DNA from: Osedax fenrisi
Lineage: Eukaryota; Annelida; Polychaeta; Sabellida; Siboglinidae
Assembly (NCBI GenBank): GCA_964019155.1
Contig: OZ025245.1
Span: 11,341,961-11,405,960 of the forward strand
DNA: 64,000 nucleotides
Reading direction: 5' to 3'
Made by a program: the position numbers and the translations under genes. Positions within the stretch are counted from its first letter, which is position 1, and each line of letters opens with the position of its first letter. A model generated the notes under the pieces. It searched no databases, had not been told where the DNA came from, and saw only the letters and a list, made by a program, of their open reading frames with translations. Shown piece by piece: positions 45,960 to 58,781 of the stretch.

Positions 45960-46108
45960 TTAATGAGTGAACAATTAGGAGACTTGAGTAAGTTGAAGTG
46001 TTAAAGCCAACATACGAGGTTGACTTTACAGAATTGTTGTTAATAGTGTGGAAATTATACAATCTAATGAGGTCATATTCTGGGATATATAGGTGTAGAT
46101 TTAAATGG
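45960..46108 (+). pseudogene. possible LINE fragment, left part
   Basis: Frames over 45998-46108 are open. One contains GVDLNGYL near 46090, similar to the GDFN[GA].[LV]G site of LINE endonucleases. The sequence is cut by the hAT-type element at 46117 and seems to continue after it. Assignment is tentative. Confidence 0.35.
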
Positions 46109-46116
46109 GTATTTAG

Positions 46117-47539
46117 TAGTGTTGGAAACGGTTTCGAATATCGAATCGAATATTCGAATATTCGAATATTCGATTTTTCAAATAGTAAATTTTCGAATTT
46201 GACAGAAATTCGAATATTCGAATATTCGATTCTTTCAAATAGTAAATTTTCGAATTTGACAGATATTCGAAAATGTCGAATACATAAATCTAATTATTCG
46301 AAAAATTCGAATATCAGAATGAAATTAATCGAAAATTTATAATATTGAATTTAACTATTCGAAAAAAACGATAAAAGGCATGCATATATTTTATTATACA
46401 ATAAAATAAATAAATTAATAATATTTACCCTAGGCTATTTACTTCCGTTTTAACCTAAACCGCTGATTATCATATAATTCATTATTTTATTTCAAATAAT
46501 AAAAACTTATTTTTATTATTAAGTAATATAATGTTACTTATAATTTAAAATAATAGAAACATCTTTATTATCATTACTAAATATAATTTAAATAACTTTA
46601 AATAAATGTATTTACTTTAATCGATAAAATAATTTCTGACGAGGTAATTATCAGAATATTCATTATTTTATTTAAAATAATAGAAACTTATCTTTATTAT
46701 TAATAAATATAATTTAGATTATAATCTAAAATAATAGAAACATATTTATCATTACTAAATATAATTTAAATAATTTTATTTAATTAATCGATAAATATTG
46801 CTTATTAAATAATGATGAATTGTATATCAATAATTTACGATATTAGTGATTTCTGATTTCCACTTTATTAAATATAATGTTAATAAATATTTGTGTGTAA
46901 AAACTAGTATGGCAAGTAAGAATGAATAATTTTACTATTAGAAAACTTTGTATACTTAATTTAATACAAATAATACTATTTGAAACCTTCGAAGTGTATC
47001 TATTTACTATTTAAAACCTTCGAAATGAATGATTTAACTATATGAAAAATTCGAATACTTAATTTAATACAAATAATACTATTTAAAACCTTCGAAGTGT
47101 ATTTATTTATAATTTTAAACCTTCGAAATGAATAATTTAACTATTAGAATACTTTGTATACCTAATTTAATACACATAATACTATTTGAAACCTTCGAAG
47201 TATATCTATTTACTATTATACACCTTATAAATGAATAATTTAACTATATGAAAACTTCGAATACTTGTTTTAATATAAATAATACTATTTAAATCCTTTA
47301 AAGTGTATTTATTTACTATTTGAAACCTTCGAAATGAATAATTTTACTATTTGAAAAATTCGAATACTTAATTTAATACAAATAATACTATTTTAAACCT
47401 TCTTAGTGTATTAATTTACTATTTGAAATCTTCGAATACTTAATTTAATAAAAATAATACAATTTGAAACCTTCGAAATGTATTTATTTACTATTTGAAA
47501 CCTTCGAATGAGTGAAAAATCTGAAAATTTCCAACACTA
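46117..47539. mobile_element. hAT-type element with internal TTCGAA repeat array
   Basis: Ends TAGTGTTGGAAA and, on the other strand, TAGTGTTGGAAA. The exact 8-bp target duplication GTATTTAG is at 46109-46116 and 47540-47547. It is 1,423 bp with no transposase frame. Near the left end are GAATATTCGAATATTCGA repeats. From about 46920 to 47515 there is a degenerate tandem array with units like ACTATTTGAAACCTTCGAA and TAATTTAATACAAATAATACTA. The open frame at 45998-46342 is partly made of these repeats. Confidence 0.93.
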
Positions 47540-47547
47540 GTATTTAG

Positions 47548-47920
47548 TATGAAAAAGTTAATTAATAAAACACCTAATCGTATACACACTCTATATAAAT
47601 TAAATAATACTGATTTGTTATATAACAAATTTTAAATTTTAAATATTTATTAATTATTTAATTACGTATCTCTTAATTGTATGCATAATATATTTAATAA
47701 AAACTTACTAATCCACATACAAAATAAAGTATTACAATACAATAAATAAATGCACTTATAGAATACATATATATAAAACAAACAGTAAATTACATACTAT
47801 TAACATATATGGTATTAAACTTTGGAATAATTGAAAAATGCATTGTAAAAATCTAAAATAAAATTCATTTAAAAAATATATACAACTCGAAATTTAAACG
47901 AAAAATGTTAAGTTAATTAT
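47548..47920 (+). pseudogene. possible LINE 3' fragment, right part
   Basis: Past the hAT-type element, shifted frames give NRIHTLYKLNNTDLLYN near 47580 and, near 47810-47900, a Y.IKLWNN..K..LK.....FK block, as at the C-terminus of CR1/Jockey-type LINE proteins (G..LWN.L). It is strongly decayed. Together with 45960-46108 it may be one old LINE split by the insertion. Confidence 0.45.
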
Positions 47921-48363
47921 TAGTTTATTAATTAGTTTCATTATAATAACTCGTTATTTTAATTGTATTATTGATATCGTCTAACTTATCCTATATATGT
48001 ATTTACTATTTTTATTGTATATATTGTATCTATAATTTTTAATTTTAGTTTATTTTTTTTTCTCTTTTTATTATTGTAATTTTATTTATTAAAAATGTTA
48101 TATTATTATTTTATTGAAGAGTACCCTCTTTATAATTATAGATTACGATCCAAGCAACCAGAAACTAGTTGCTGAAACGTAACATTATAGGTCAAATAAT
48201 ATATTACAGTAGGTAGTAAAATTATAAGTAGTTTGTGAGCAAAGAAGCGGTTTCTCTTAATGATCTCGAGATAATCTCTGGTACTCTCCTTTGAGCATAA
48301 ATTGTATTTTCTAAATTGTACTTTCTGAACTCAATAAACTATTTTCGTTTCATTACATATCAT

Positions 48364-48410
<47 letters not shown>

Positions 48411-49112
48411 ATATTTTATTATAAATAATTATATATTTTATTATAGTTTTAAAATTAAAATTAAATAATTTTTTTTAAGAAAAGTTATTGAAATTTCATG
48501 AAAAATCGAAAAAAAATAATAGACTTTTTTTTAATAATTAATAATATACATCAATTTAATTTATACATATAGTATAAATTAACATTTTTTCTCGGTAAAA
48601 AATGATTTTCTACGAATGTATGATCTACAAAATTACTGTTATACATTTATACGATACGCATTTATATATAATAATAATACCAAATTCCAAGGTATTTGGT
48701 AATACTATGATTAAACGTGTATATCGATAATATATATCTACATATATACGATAAATCTCGTGACAATAATTTGTGTATTACTATAATTACTGATATCCCC
48801 TATATTGTACTTTCTGTTTGTTACTTTTAAGACGTATTTTGTAGGCAATTTATTGCCCGACCCATATTAATGTGTACTCCCAAATTTTTGAATTTTTACC
48901 AACAGAAAAATTATATTTTGTTATATTCCTTTATATAATAATCCTATTTATTTATTATAAATCATTATATGTTTTATTATATTCATTTATGTTTTATTAG
49001 ATTATTTTTCATATAAAAAACCAATTTTTTTTAATATATTTTTTGGGGTTTTCTCCCCCACTTCACATGAATAAAAAAGGCACTGCATAGTTTGTGATTT
49101 ATAATACGTATA

Positions 49113-49180
<68 letters not shown>

Positions 49181-49392
49181 GTATATATTTAAAGTATAAT
49201 AATAACAATATGCATACTTATTTAAAACAGACCCCGAATACTATAGAGAATATTTACAAACACATTAAAGACAGAGAAATAGACCGTTAGAACATCAAAA
49301 TTATGATATTTTTTAAATATCATAAAATAATATAATATATATAATTATGTGTGTGTGTTGTGTTTTATGGATGATCGAGTGTCTGTATATAT

Positions 49393-49438
<46 letters not shown>

Positions 49439-49709
49439 GGATATACATGTAATATACACAAGTTCCAAAACGTAAATTTACATTACGCACACTTTTGACA
49501 CAAAGTACACCTATGCAGGAATACCAGTCAATTCATATCGATTTATTTGATACTACAACAAAATCACATTTATTATATATAGTACGATGTTACTATATGT
49601 ATATATATGGTAAGATTTGACTTTTTGTTGGTACGAATTGACTTTTTGTTGCTACCTATTAACATGGTACGAATAAACTTGGAACGAAATAATTAATACC
49701 CCGCTACAG
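47921..49709. other. AT-rich interval, no gene seen
   Basis: A GC-richer stretch at 48120-48330 could be a LINE 3' untranslated region. (TA)n arrays occur at 48368-48404, 49117-49187 and 49400-49434. Nothing coding was recognised before the exon at 49710. Confidence 0.5.
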
Positions 49710-49837
49710 TTAACTTACGCTTCGCCATGATGAACCAACAGAAGATAATCGAATACCCTGCAACCACGTACGCTTTCGTGGATTCGCTGATAGCTATCGA
49801 GTTTTTCGATGTCGACATCACAAGACGCCACACCTCA
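49710..49837 (+). CDS. ABCA-type transporter exon, end of extracellular loop (probable)
   Basis: CCGCTACAG ends at 49709 and a strong GTAAGT donor starts at 49838. The frame NLRFAMMNQQKII..TYAFVDSLIAIEFFDVDI leaves in phase 0 and joins the next exon (50676) in phase 0. It enters with two bases of a split codon. Third codon positions are GC-rich, unlike the flanks. The sequence itself is not diagnostic, since the extracellular loop of ABCA proteins is poorly conserved. Its place just before the helix exon and its matching phase are the evidence. The upstream exon was not found. Confidence 0.6.
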
Positions 49838-49849
49838 GTAAGTGATCAC

Positions 49850-50290
49850 GACTGTGATGATGATGATGATGATGATGTTGATGTTGATGGTGGTGTTGCT
49901 GTTTATGATAAGTGTGCTTATGGTGATGCTGGTAATTATTATGGTGGTAATTTAGATTATAATTATAATACTGATGATTATGTTGATATTGATTTAATGT
50001 GATTGTATATTTAAACAATGTATGCATATAAAACGAGATACATAACTCAACAAGTGTGATAAAATGAAAAAATATAAAAAATAAATATTGATTGTTGTGA
50101 TGGTGTTTATAGTAATAATGATGTTGATGTTGATGGTGATGGTGATGGTGGTAGTGATGGTGATGGTAATGATGATGATAATAATGTTAATAATGATGTT
50201 GATTTTTATAATATTATTAATAATAATATTGATGATGATGGTGATACTGATTGTGATGATGTTGATGATTATGATGATGATAATATTATA
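49850..50290. repeat. imperfect GAT/GTT triplet repeats
   Basis: Two blocks (about 49853-50000 and 50094-50285) of degenerate TGATGATGT and GATGGTGATG triplets, directly after the exon at 49710 and into the intron. Open frames over them (Asp-rich, Met/Val-rich, His-rich) reflect the repeat. Confidence 0.9.
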
Positions 50291-50453
50291 ATAATTATAG
50301 TATAGTAGAGTATTATAATAATGTTTATTAATATGTTAATACTTCTGATGATGATGATAACAATTTTGTATTTTTCATTGTTCATATCATTTTTGTTTTT
50401 ACCTCTAACGGCTACCAGTAACTTTCCGGGTATAACATGTAATGGCTGATATT

Positions 50454-50484
<31 letters not shown>

Positions 50485-50518
50485 CATAGATGGGATGTAT
50501 TAATCCAAAAATATGATA

Positions 50519-50570
<52 letters not shown>

Positions 50571-50675
50571 ATAAGCGTTAAACTTATATATGTATTTATA
50601 TATATATATATATATATAAGTGTAAGTGTAAGTATGGGTATGTTATAGCTTTAATACTACACCACCGTCTATTAG

Positions 50676-50837
50676 TATGCCCACCGCAACTTAGCTGAAT
50701 CTATGCCGGTGAAGAACGAAAATAACTTCCAGAAGAGCTTCACTTCCGCTAATCACGGCCTGGTCACCGTAACAGTGGCTCTCTTCTGTGTCAGCTTCAC
50801 TAATATCATCGTACTAGAGAAGAGGGAGAATATCAAG
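50676..50837 (+). CDS. ABCA-type transporter exon, first helix after the extracellular loop
   Basis: TATTAG ends at 50675 and GTTTGT follows 50837. It is exactly 54 codons, phase 0/0: YAHRNLAESMPVKNENNFQK, then a hydrophobic segment (LVTVTVALFCVSFTNII), then VLEKRENIK. In ABCA transporters this helix is followed by an [IV]V.EKE..[LI]KE..K.MG motif. Here VLEKRENIK continues directly with ETLVSFG from the exon at 51701. An alternative acceptor at 50694 would not keep phase with the upstream exon. Two decayed copies of the 3' half of this exon lie in the following intron. Confidence 0.85.
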
Positions 50838-51400
50838 GTTTGTACGGGTAGAGTAGTTGTATCCGTAAAAGTGGTCATACGGACAATGTCCACAGGACAG
50901 GTGTACAGTATGATGATAGTATGTCCACATTTCCAAGTTTCCATAGCACTAAAACTAAACTATTAGATGAGGAACTCTATGAGAAACAAAAATAAATATA
51001 TTATACATTTTTTATTACTAAAACCATCGTACTAGAGAAAGTGGGTAATCTCAACGTTTGTCCGGGTAGGGTGTTGTATATGTGGTTATGTGGATATTAT
51101 ATGTATAGGAGTATATATATATATATGATATGATATGAATAAATACATATATATATAATAAATAACATATACTAATAATATATAGGGTAGTTGTATCCGT
51201 AAAAGTGGTCGTATGGACGCTCTCCATTGGAGAGGTGAATGATAGGATGATAGTATATCCATAGTGACAAATTTACATAGCTAAACTCTTATATTAAGAC
51301 ATTTATGAGAAATAAAAATAAATATATTACAAAATGTTTTTATTACTAAATTCATCGTACGAGAGAAGAGGGAGAATCTCAAGATTTCTCATAGGGTAAG
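50790..51400 (+). repeat. triplicated exon-intron segment
   Basis: ATCATCGTACTAGAGAAGAG..AGAAT.TCAAG with downstream intron sequence (GGGTAG..GTTGTATCCGTAAAAGTGG, GAGAAA.AAAAATAAATATAT, TTTTTATTACTAAA) occurs three times, near 50805, 51023 and 51350. The second and third have changes in the frame and no intact splice design. They are decayed tandem copies. Confidence 0.88.
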
Positions 51401-51700
51401 CAAATATTTTTAAAAGCAAACATTAACCCAACCTTAGACAATTATTTATTTAAATAAGTAGGGTAAGTGTATAGCGGGAAACTCTGTCAGTTGGACATAT
51501 TTATAGTTGGATGACATTATTTACATGGAAAGATGCATGTTTCCAACTTACCATGTTTCAAAACTACACCCATAGTGGAACCTAGACGAAGCCATCTACG
51601 ATAAATCTAATTAAATATAATATAAAATGGAAAAGGAAAGAGAAATAATGTTTTCTTCTAATAAATACTAATAAATGTATTATTATTATATTTCGTACAG

Positions 51701-51824
51701 GAAACGCTGGTATCTTTCGGATCTAATACATGTTTCCAGTGGCTAGTCTGGTACGTTATGCATGTGATGTTAACCATGTTGTTGTTTATTCCCGGACTCG
51801 TACTCGATCAGTTTCCTATTGCAG
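51701..51824 (+). CDS. ABCA-type transporter exon, second helix after the loop
   Basis: CGTACAG ends at 51700 and GTTTTT follows 51824. The frame ETLVSFGSNTCFQWLVWYVM then HVMLTMLLFIPGLVLDQFPIA starts in phase 0 and ends one base into a codon. It matches the ABCA pattern KE.(M/L)..(M/F)G......W..W followed by a hydrophobic helix. The upstream end (ENIK|ETLVSFG) reproduces the conserved motif across the intron, which confirms the splice. The donor is weak but its phase fits the next exon. Confidence 0.85.
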
Positions 51825-52626
51825 GTTTTTAATACACGTAATGTATACAATGTATTATCATAATATATATATATATATATTAGTGATGCAATCTAACTTC
51901 GAACTGATACTCGACTATTTCTGTAACTGATACTATACTCAAATTTATATCGATAGTATTACATTGATATCTATATATATATATATATATATATACGTCA
52001 CTCGTGATAAGGGTATTACTTTTGAGTATAATGTAATTCGATACATTATAATCGTGTATATTATGTGGTCATTTTTGTATACTATAGTATAGTATATAAC
52101 TAATACTATAGTATACTATCAAGTTAGTATACTTAGTATATAGTCGAATGTTGTGAAATATAACGTATGATTTATTTAGGTGTTTAAATAAATAAACAAT
52201 TATCATCATCATCATCATCATCGTTATTAAAAGATAATCTGGATACGAGAAAGTGGTTCATTGAATCAGTTGAATAATAATACGTTCACGATAATTTACA
52301 AATACATTTATTTCAAATATGATTAGTACACTATGTTATATTTTATTTTTAATTTAAATAAATTAAAATTTAATTAATACCTAATTAATGATTCCTACAA
52401 ATGAGTAATCTCATAATAATATATTACATATTTACTTATTATATAATATATATTAATAGTGATAACAACTGAAATATGCAATATTATGTTGAAGTCCTTT
52501 AGGAAGGACAAGCATACTAATATAATAAAAAAACAAAACAAAACAGAAAAGAACACAATTATTCCAATAAATATTATTATTATTAATAATAATATATCTT
52601 AGGTAATACTAAACATACATATACAG

Positions 52627-52749
52627 TTGGTGACTTGTTAGTATATCAGATGCCGGGAATAGAAACCCATACGATGTTTTTGTATTTACTACTATATACT
52701 TCTGCTTTTATGTCACTGATATTACTGCTTTGTGCGATATTCAATAAAG
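52627..52749 (+). CDS. ABCA-type transporter exon, third helix after the loop
   Basis: ATACAG ends at 52626 and GTTAAT follows 52749. It enters with two bases, completing the codon started at 51824, and leaves after one base. The frame is VGDLLVYQMPGIETHTMFLY then LLLYTSAFMSLILLLCAIFNK. ABCA proteins have a helix here that ends in [IL].[ST].LF.[KR]A, and CAIFNK fits. The length of 123 nt and the phases match both neighbours. Confidence 0.87.
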
Positions 52750-53057
52750 GTTAATTATCATGTATATTACATTATTACAATATCTATATTACGTATTAAT
52801 TCATATATTAAAATCAATATAATTCTTGTTCTATAAAAAAAATATACCTAATATTATATTATCATTTCTAAACACATTTTAATTGCAATTAGTTTAATAT
52901 GATCATGGTAATCATTTTGAATATATGAATGAATAAATATTTTATTTCTTGGATATTTAATATAATATATGGAAGGATCTGGAGCATAATCTAGAGAAAG
53001 CTAATATTAAGAATATCCCTAATAGGATCCATTTAACAAAAATATATTATATTAATG

Positions 53058-53485
<428 letters not shown>

Positions 53486-54041
53486 TAAAAAATAGAGATT
53501 TAATAAGAATGTCATACAAGAATATTATTATCGAATATATACATAAATATACATACACTAGAACAATAAACAAAGTTGAAAACAAATATATATTTCGATA
53601 TGCTTATAATTATAATTATGTTGATTATATTGGATATTATTTCATTTTAATTAAGTATGTATACTCATTAATACGAGAGATTCTATTTAATGTAAGAATG
53701 TTCTAATTCCAACGTAAAATATTATTATTAATAATCCTACCTATAAATAATAATCTATGAAATTTCGCTTATACGACATATAATTAGCGATTTTTTTTCC
53801 CGATAACTTATATTATTATTTAACGATTATTGATTATTATCTAAGTATGTGCTTTTCGTAGCATGGGCAGATGGACTACCTTTGTATATACGCAATACAT
53901 CTACAACTTTCCTGCTACAATAAGCATACCCTGAACGTTAAATAACGCGCGAGCCGACCGATATTATCCCCTATTATCATTACTTTCCCGTTCGCTGAGT
54001 CTAGCGATAATACCCTATTATAACCTATTTCCCGTTCGCAG

Positions 54042-54203
54042 AGGCTAGCGTGATGTTCGCCTCTCTGTTCATCATCGTTCCCATCGGACACATGGACACT
54101 ACTCTCTCGGATAAGGGTTTCCTGGGACGGATGTTTATCTACCTGAACCCGGGCGTCGTGCATGGTCACTTCCGGCACCTGATGGTCTACGCCGATGCTT
54201 ACG
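54042..54203 (+). CDS. ABCA-type transporter exon, helices 4 and 5 region
   Basis: CGTTCGCAG ends at 54041 and GTATGT follows 54203. It enters with two bases and leaves after one. The frame is ASVMFASLFIIVPIGHMDTT, then a loop, then FLGRMFIYLNPGVVHGHFRH followed by LMVYADAY. In ABCA proteins A....G...Y...Y is followed by a segment with L.SP.A.......[FL]...E, which the NPGVVHGHFRHLMVYAD part resembles. GC-rich third positions and neat phase support it. A perfect (TA)n hairpin follows 40 bases downstream. Confidence 0.87.
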
Positions 54204-54231
54204 GTATGTCTCCCACGGTATCCACATCGTT

Positions 54232-54350
54232 AATACCATAACTTATATATATATATATATATAAGTTATGGCATTAAAGATGTATTTCATTCCATTTCAA
54301 AAATTGGTATATGTATATATATATATATATATATATACCAATTTTTAAAT
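54232..54350. repeat. two (TA)n-centred hairpins
   Basis: CCATAACTT(AT)nAAGTTATGG (54236-54275) and AAAAATTGGTATA(..)TATACCAATTTTT (about 54299-54347). In both, unique sequence on the two sides of a TA array is complementary. Confidence 0.9.
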
Positions 54351-54379
54351 AGAAAGCATTATAAATGAAACCAAAGTTA

Positions 54380-55760
54380 AATACAGTAATGATACCTATA
54401 ATTTAAATATGTTGGTAATCAAAGAAATCAGGGTTGAAATTATACCAATATTATTTCATTTATTTAATAGATCTTTATCTGAGGGAATATTTCCAATCGC
54501 TTTAAAAAATCTAAAGTAATTCCATTATTTAAATATGGTTATAGATCTAAACCAGAAAAGTATAGACCCATTTCATTATTACCCCAATTCTCAAAATTAT
54601 TGTAAAAATTAATAAAAGTGAAAATTTATAAATTTTTAAACAAGTTTAATATAATCAGTGATACGCAATATGGGTTTCGAAAAATGTATCAACTTCTGAT
54701 GCAATTTCCGATGTTATTGAAACAGTTAATTTGAATTTGGAAAATTTAAATAATTGCGCTTTCGTATCTATTGATCTGTGTAAGGCTTTAGATTCTTTAG
54801 ATCATGGTATTTTAATTAAAAAACTTAGTATATATGGTATAAAAGGGATAGATCTCAGATTATGTTAGTTTTTTGAATACTACTGCAAATATTAATAATA
54901 TTGCATGTAGTGTACCACAAGGTTCAGTTTTAGGGCCACTGTTATTTGTATTGTATAGCAATGATCTCTCAAATATATCTAATTCATTTAATCCTGTATT
55001 ATTTGTTTATGACACTGATTTTATTTTTTTGATAAATCAATTACGATCTAAAAACTAATATACAACGTAACTTAAATAAACTCTTTGATTGGTTGAGTAT
55101 TAATAAATTGTCCCTTAATGTTAGTAAATCTAGTTTATTACTGTTTAATATTCGAAATAAAAATAACAATGTTAAATTGAATGTCAATATTAATGATATT
55201 AAAATCAAACAAGTAACAATTTAAAATGTTTAGAAATAATAATTGATGACAAATTAGATTGAAAATCACAAATTAATTATGTATCTACGAAATTATCTAG
55301 AGCTACTGGTTTTTTAAATAAATTGAAATTTAAATTGAATTTTAAATATTTAGTATTGGTATATAATTCATTTTTGTATTCTCACCTTACATACTGTTGT
55401 CATATGTGGGGTAATACATTTCTTTCAAATTTAAATAAAATATGTATACTACTAAAAAAAGCTTTCAAAATTATAAATAATGATTATAATTATTCAACTT
55501 TTTATATTATTCATAAGTCATTAACATTTCATGATACCGTCAAAATGGAATAATTTATTACCTATTAATTTGCAACAATTATATTCAATTAAATTACATA
55601 ATACCTGTTTATTTCATAGAATAAAAGTTAGAACAGATAGCAAATCTTTCTGTTTATCTATCACAGGTCCTATATTATGGAATAATTTTGATGATTCCAT
55701 AAGAAAGATTTTAAATTTCAATTTATTTAAAAGAAATTAAAAAAAATATTTATTAAATAG
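54380..55760 (+). pseudogene. CR1/Jockey-type LINE reverse transcriptase in ABCA intron
   Basis: The order of motifs is: FHLFNRSLSEGIFP and KVIPLFKYG (near 54450-54540), YRPISLLP, QYGFRK (near 54665), VSIDLCKALDSLDHGIL (near 54765-54815), VPQGSVLGPLLFVLYSNDLS (near 54910-54975), FVYDTDFIFL in place of the usual Y/FADD site (near 55005), LYSHLTYCCHMWGNTF near 55380, and GPILWNNFDDSIRK at the end (55665-55705). Several frameshifts and stops occur, and one catalytic Asp position is changed. An old 5'-truncated insertion. Confidence 0.88.
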
Positions 55761-56612
55761 TTACCATTACATTTTTAATTGTTCTTTTAATTTATATTTT
55801 CAACTTTTAATTTGATTTATGAAAATATTAATATTATTAATTTTTAAATAACTTTATAAAACTATGACTTTAACTATTAGCTGACTCATGACATCACTCT
55901 ATTTAATTTGTATCCGACTTATAATATAATTTACTTTTAAAATGACTTATTGAAAATTGTAATTGACTAATTTGTTATAATACTATTATTATTATTATTC
56001 TAATTTTTACTTTTATTTTATTTTTATATTTTATTATAATGATGATTAGATTACGAGAAGTTTTTTAATAATATTATTGTATGTTTATTATTTTATCTAA
56101 ATCATATTCTACTCTTTTTAAAGAATATAAACTTATAAAATATTTACTATTTATAATTGTATTATTTTTAATTAATTTTTTCATTTATTACATTTATATA
56201 TTTATATTAAGAGGTAGTAGAATAATGATGGAATTTATTTTTTTTTGTATTTCGTTGACCCTTAATTCATAAATTTGTCATATTTTATATCGAGTATATG
56301 GATGCATTAGCTGGTTCCAAATGTTACCAGTGTATATACTATTGACGAAAGTATTATCCCTAAGGTTTTGGACTTGATGAACCCACATTCTGAAAGTTGA
56401 TATACTATGGTTGTTTATGCTTTATGAGTTGATGATTTATTTTAATAATTTAATTGTTTACTCGATTTTTTGTTCTACTATTTCTTGTTTTTAATTATAT
56501 TCCTATATAATTTTTTCTCCTCGTAATTATAAATGGGTGAAAGACTCGATAAGATCTGCTTCTTCCTTCACCCAGGCAATTGTCAAATCTTATTTTATTA
56601 TTATTATTATAT

Positions 56613-56658
<46 letters not shown>

Positions 56659-56762
56659 TAAGAGTGACTTTGTAGGGCCTTTAGATAAATATAGTTATAA
56701 GTAAAAACTCCATCTACATTATTCGATGAAATGAAAGCTATCTATTAAATTAACAATTATAG
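55761..56762. other. intron, AT-rich
   Basis: It starts with the 3' untranslated tail of the LINE and ends with the acceptor at 56763. A (TA)n array lies at about 56625-56653. The block at 56270-56420 is slightly GC-richer but no frame is convincing. Confidence 0.5.
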
Positions 56763-56944
56763 GCACAAACATATCTGTAATGTCGCCAGGGGAGACGTTC
56801 ATACCTAAACAGACGGCCCGCATAGGGGAGCTACTATTCGCTCTCCTATTCGACTCGGTGCTGTACTTCTGTCTGGCTTTATACATGGATAACCTTAACC
56901 CCGGCAAGACGGGTGTACCGAGACCTTGGTACTACCCTTTCGAA
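56763..56944 (+). CDS. ABCA-type transporter exon, end of transmembrane domain 1
   Basis: TTATAG ends at 56762 and GTCAGT follows 56944. It enters with two bases and leaves in phase 0. The frame reads GTNISVMSPGETFIPKQTAR, then LLFALLFDSVLYFCLALYMD with NLNPGKTGVPRPWYYPFE. The D..LY..LA.Y.D...PG..G.P[RK]PWY signature is the conserved last helix and following loop of the first ABCA membrane domain. This is the most diagnostic membrane exon in the window. Confidence 0.95.
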
Positions 56945-57163
56945 GTCAGTGAATTTATATATCAATATATGATATATATCCAAACTATTATATTTTAATC
57001 TTAGGCCAAACTTGCGAATTTAAGAGAATTTGAGCGGATAATAAATTCGGTTTTTATATATAAAAGGTTTATGCGAATAATGTCAAGTGTGTCCTCAGCT
57101 TTACACCTCGCACTTACATGTTACACACACTTACATGCGATTGTATATAATCACGTTACACAC

Positions 57164-57224
<61 letters not shown>

Positions 57225-58006
57225 GTTTTTATATATATATAGATTTAAATATTGTTTATATTTAAATTTATATGCCGCTAGGGTATATCACAATAACAAT
57301 AAAAAATAGATATCACTTATAGTTAGATTGTTATAACTGTAGTGCAGAAAAAACTGCGGTTAATTGTACACATAACTCATAATATTTCGTTACTTTATAC
57401 GGAGATATGGTTGTATTATAATAATAATGGTATATTGACTCAAAAAACGCTACAAGTTTATACGCATCAGTTATTGATTTAACAAATAAACAAATAATAA
57501 TATATTTTAAAAGTAATAAATTATAATGTTAACATATGAATAAGTCGACATTTAAAAGTAATATAATAATGATAAGATGAATAATCATCAAGAATGTTCC
57601 GATACTTATAATCAGCAATAGTAACAAAAGAATCAACAAATATAGATGTGATAAATGAAACATCAAGTTTCATACACGTAGTCTAGGCGTATTCTCTAAT
57701 GAAATAATGTTCTGCTGTATCGTATACTAATAATCCGGAGTATTCGTGAGTAGATTTTCTGGTAAATAATCGATATTTCCTATAGGAGTAACGATTTTTA
57801 CTTTAAATTCATGCCACAATTGAGAATATTCGTTCGAATAATCGCAGACATTTAACACGGTTGACCTATGGGAATCGTTATTTTTTCATAATCAATTAAA
57901 TTATAGTATTATTTATTTAATATAAATCAGTAGGATATATATTTTAATAGATAGTTGTTTATATATATATATATATAAACAACTATATAATAAAATACAT
58001 ATCCTA

Positions 58007-58047
<41 letters not shown>

Positions 58048-58715
58048 TATATATATATGTTTTGTTTACATACATATTTTGGAATTGTAACCCCACCCTC
58101 CACAATTTCAATCACTTAACAATAGCACTGAATATAATGTGATGTTATCTAGTACAGATAATGAGCATACGATTTATATAATAATAACTATACACACTTA
58201 GTATTATAGAGTTGGTCATTATTAGATATTTACATGTTTCGTATAAATTAAGTTGTCATTTAAGATATGTATGTTTAAGTAACGATGTATCTGAATTATT
58301 TTAATTATTATTATAACATAATAATTATTGATAGTTTTAACATAAATATTTAATAATTTTAGAATTATATATAACAGATTTTATAAAATTAGTAATTATA
58401 ATCTAATGAATAGATATATGAATTTAATTGAGATTATTAAATTAAAGATTTAATAATGTTAGAGTTATAATACAACATATTTTATTATAAAATATTATGT
58501 TATCATATACATTCTTACTATCTCCTAGATATTCTACTATATTCTAGCTAAATGTACGTTTTAATGTACATATAAATTACCATGGTAGGTTATACGCATA
58601 TATAAGAACATTTACTAATATAATCATAAATATATAATAATTTTTAATAATGATAATTTTAATTCATAGAGATTTATGAAGAAAAAGAATGAAATTGATG
58701 AAACAGATATGGTAA

Positions 58716-58781
<66 letters not shown>

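Noticed and set aside
45998..46342. A 114-codon + strand frame.
   Set aside because: Its second half is the repeat array of the hAT-type element, and the first half may be LINE-derived.
49727..50027. Extended Asp-rich and His-rich frames after the exon at 49710.
   Set aside because: They read through a GTAAGT donor into degenerate GAT triplet repeats, so only the part to 49837 is called.
50694..50966. A single long frame over the 50703 ATG including sequence past 50837.
   Set aside because: The conserved ABCA motif is restored only by splicing at 50837 to 51701. The read-through part is duplicated intron.
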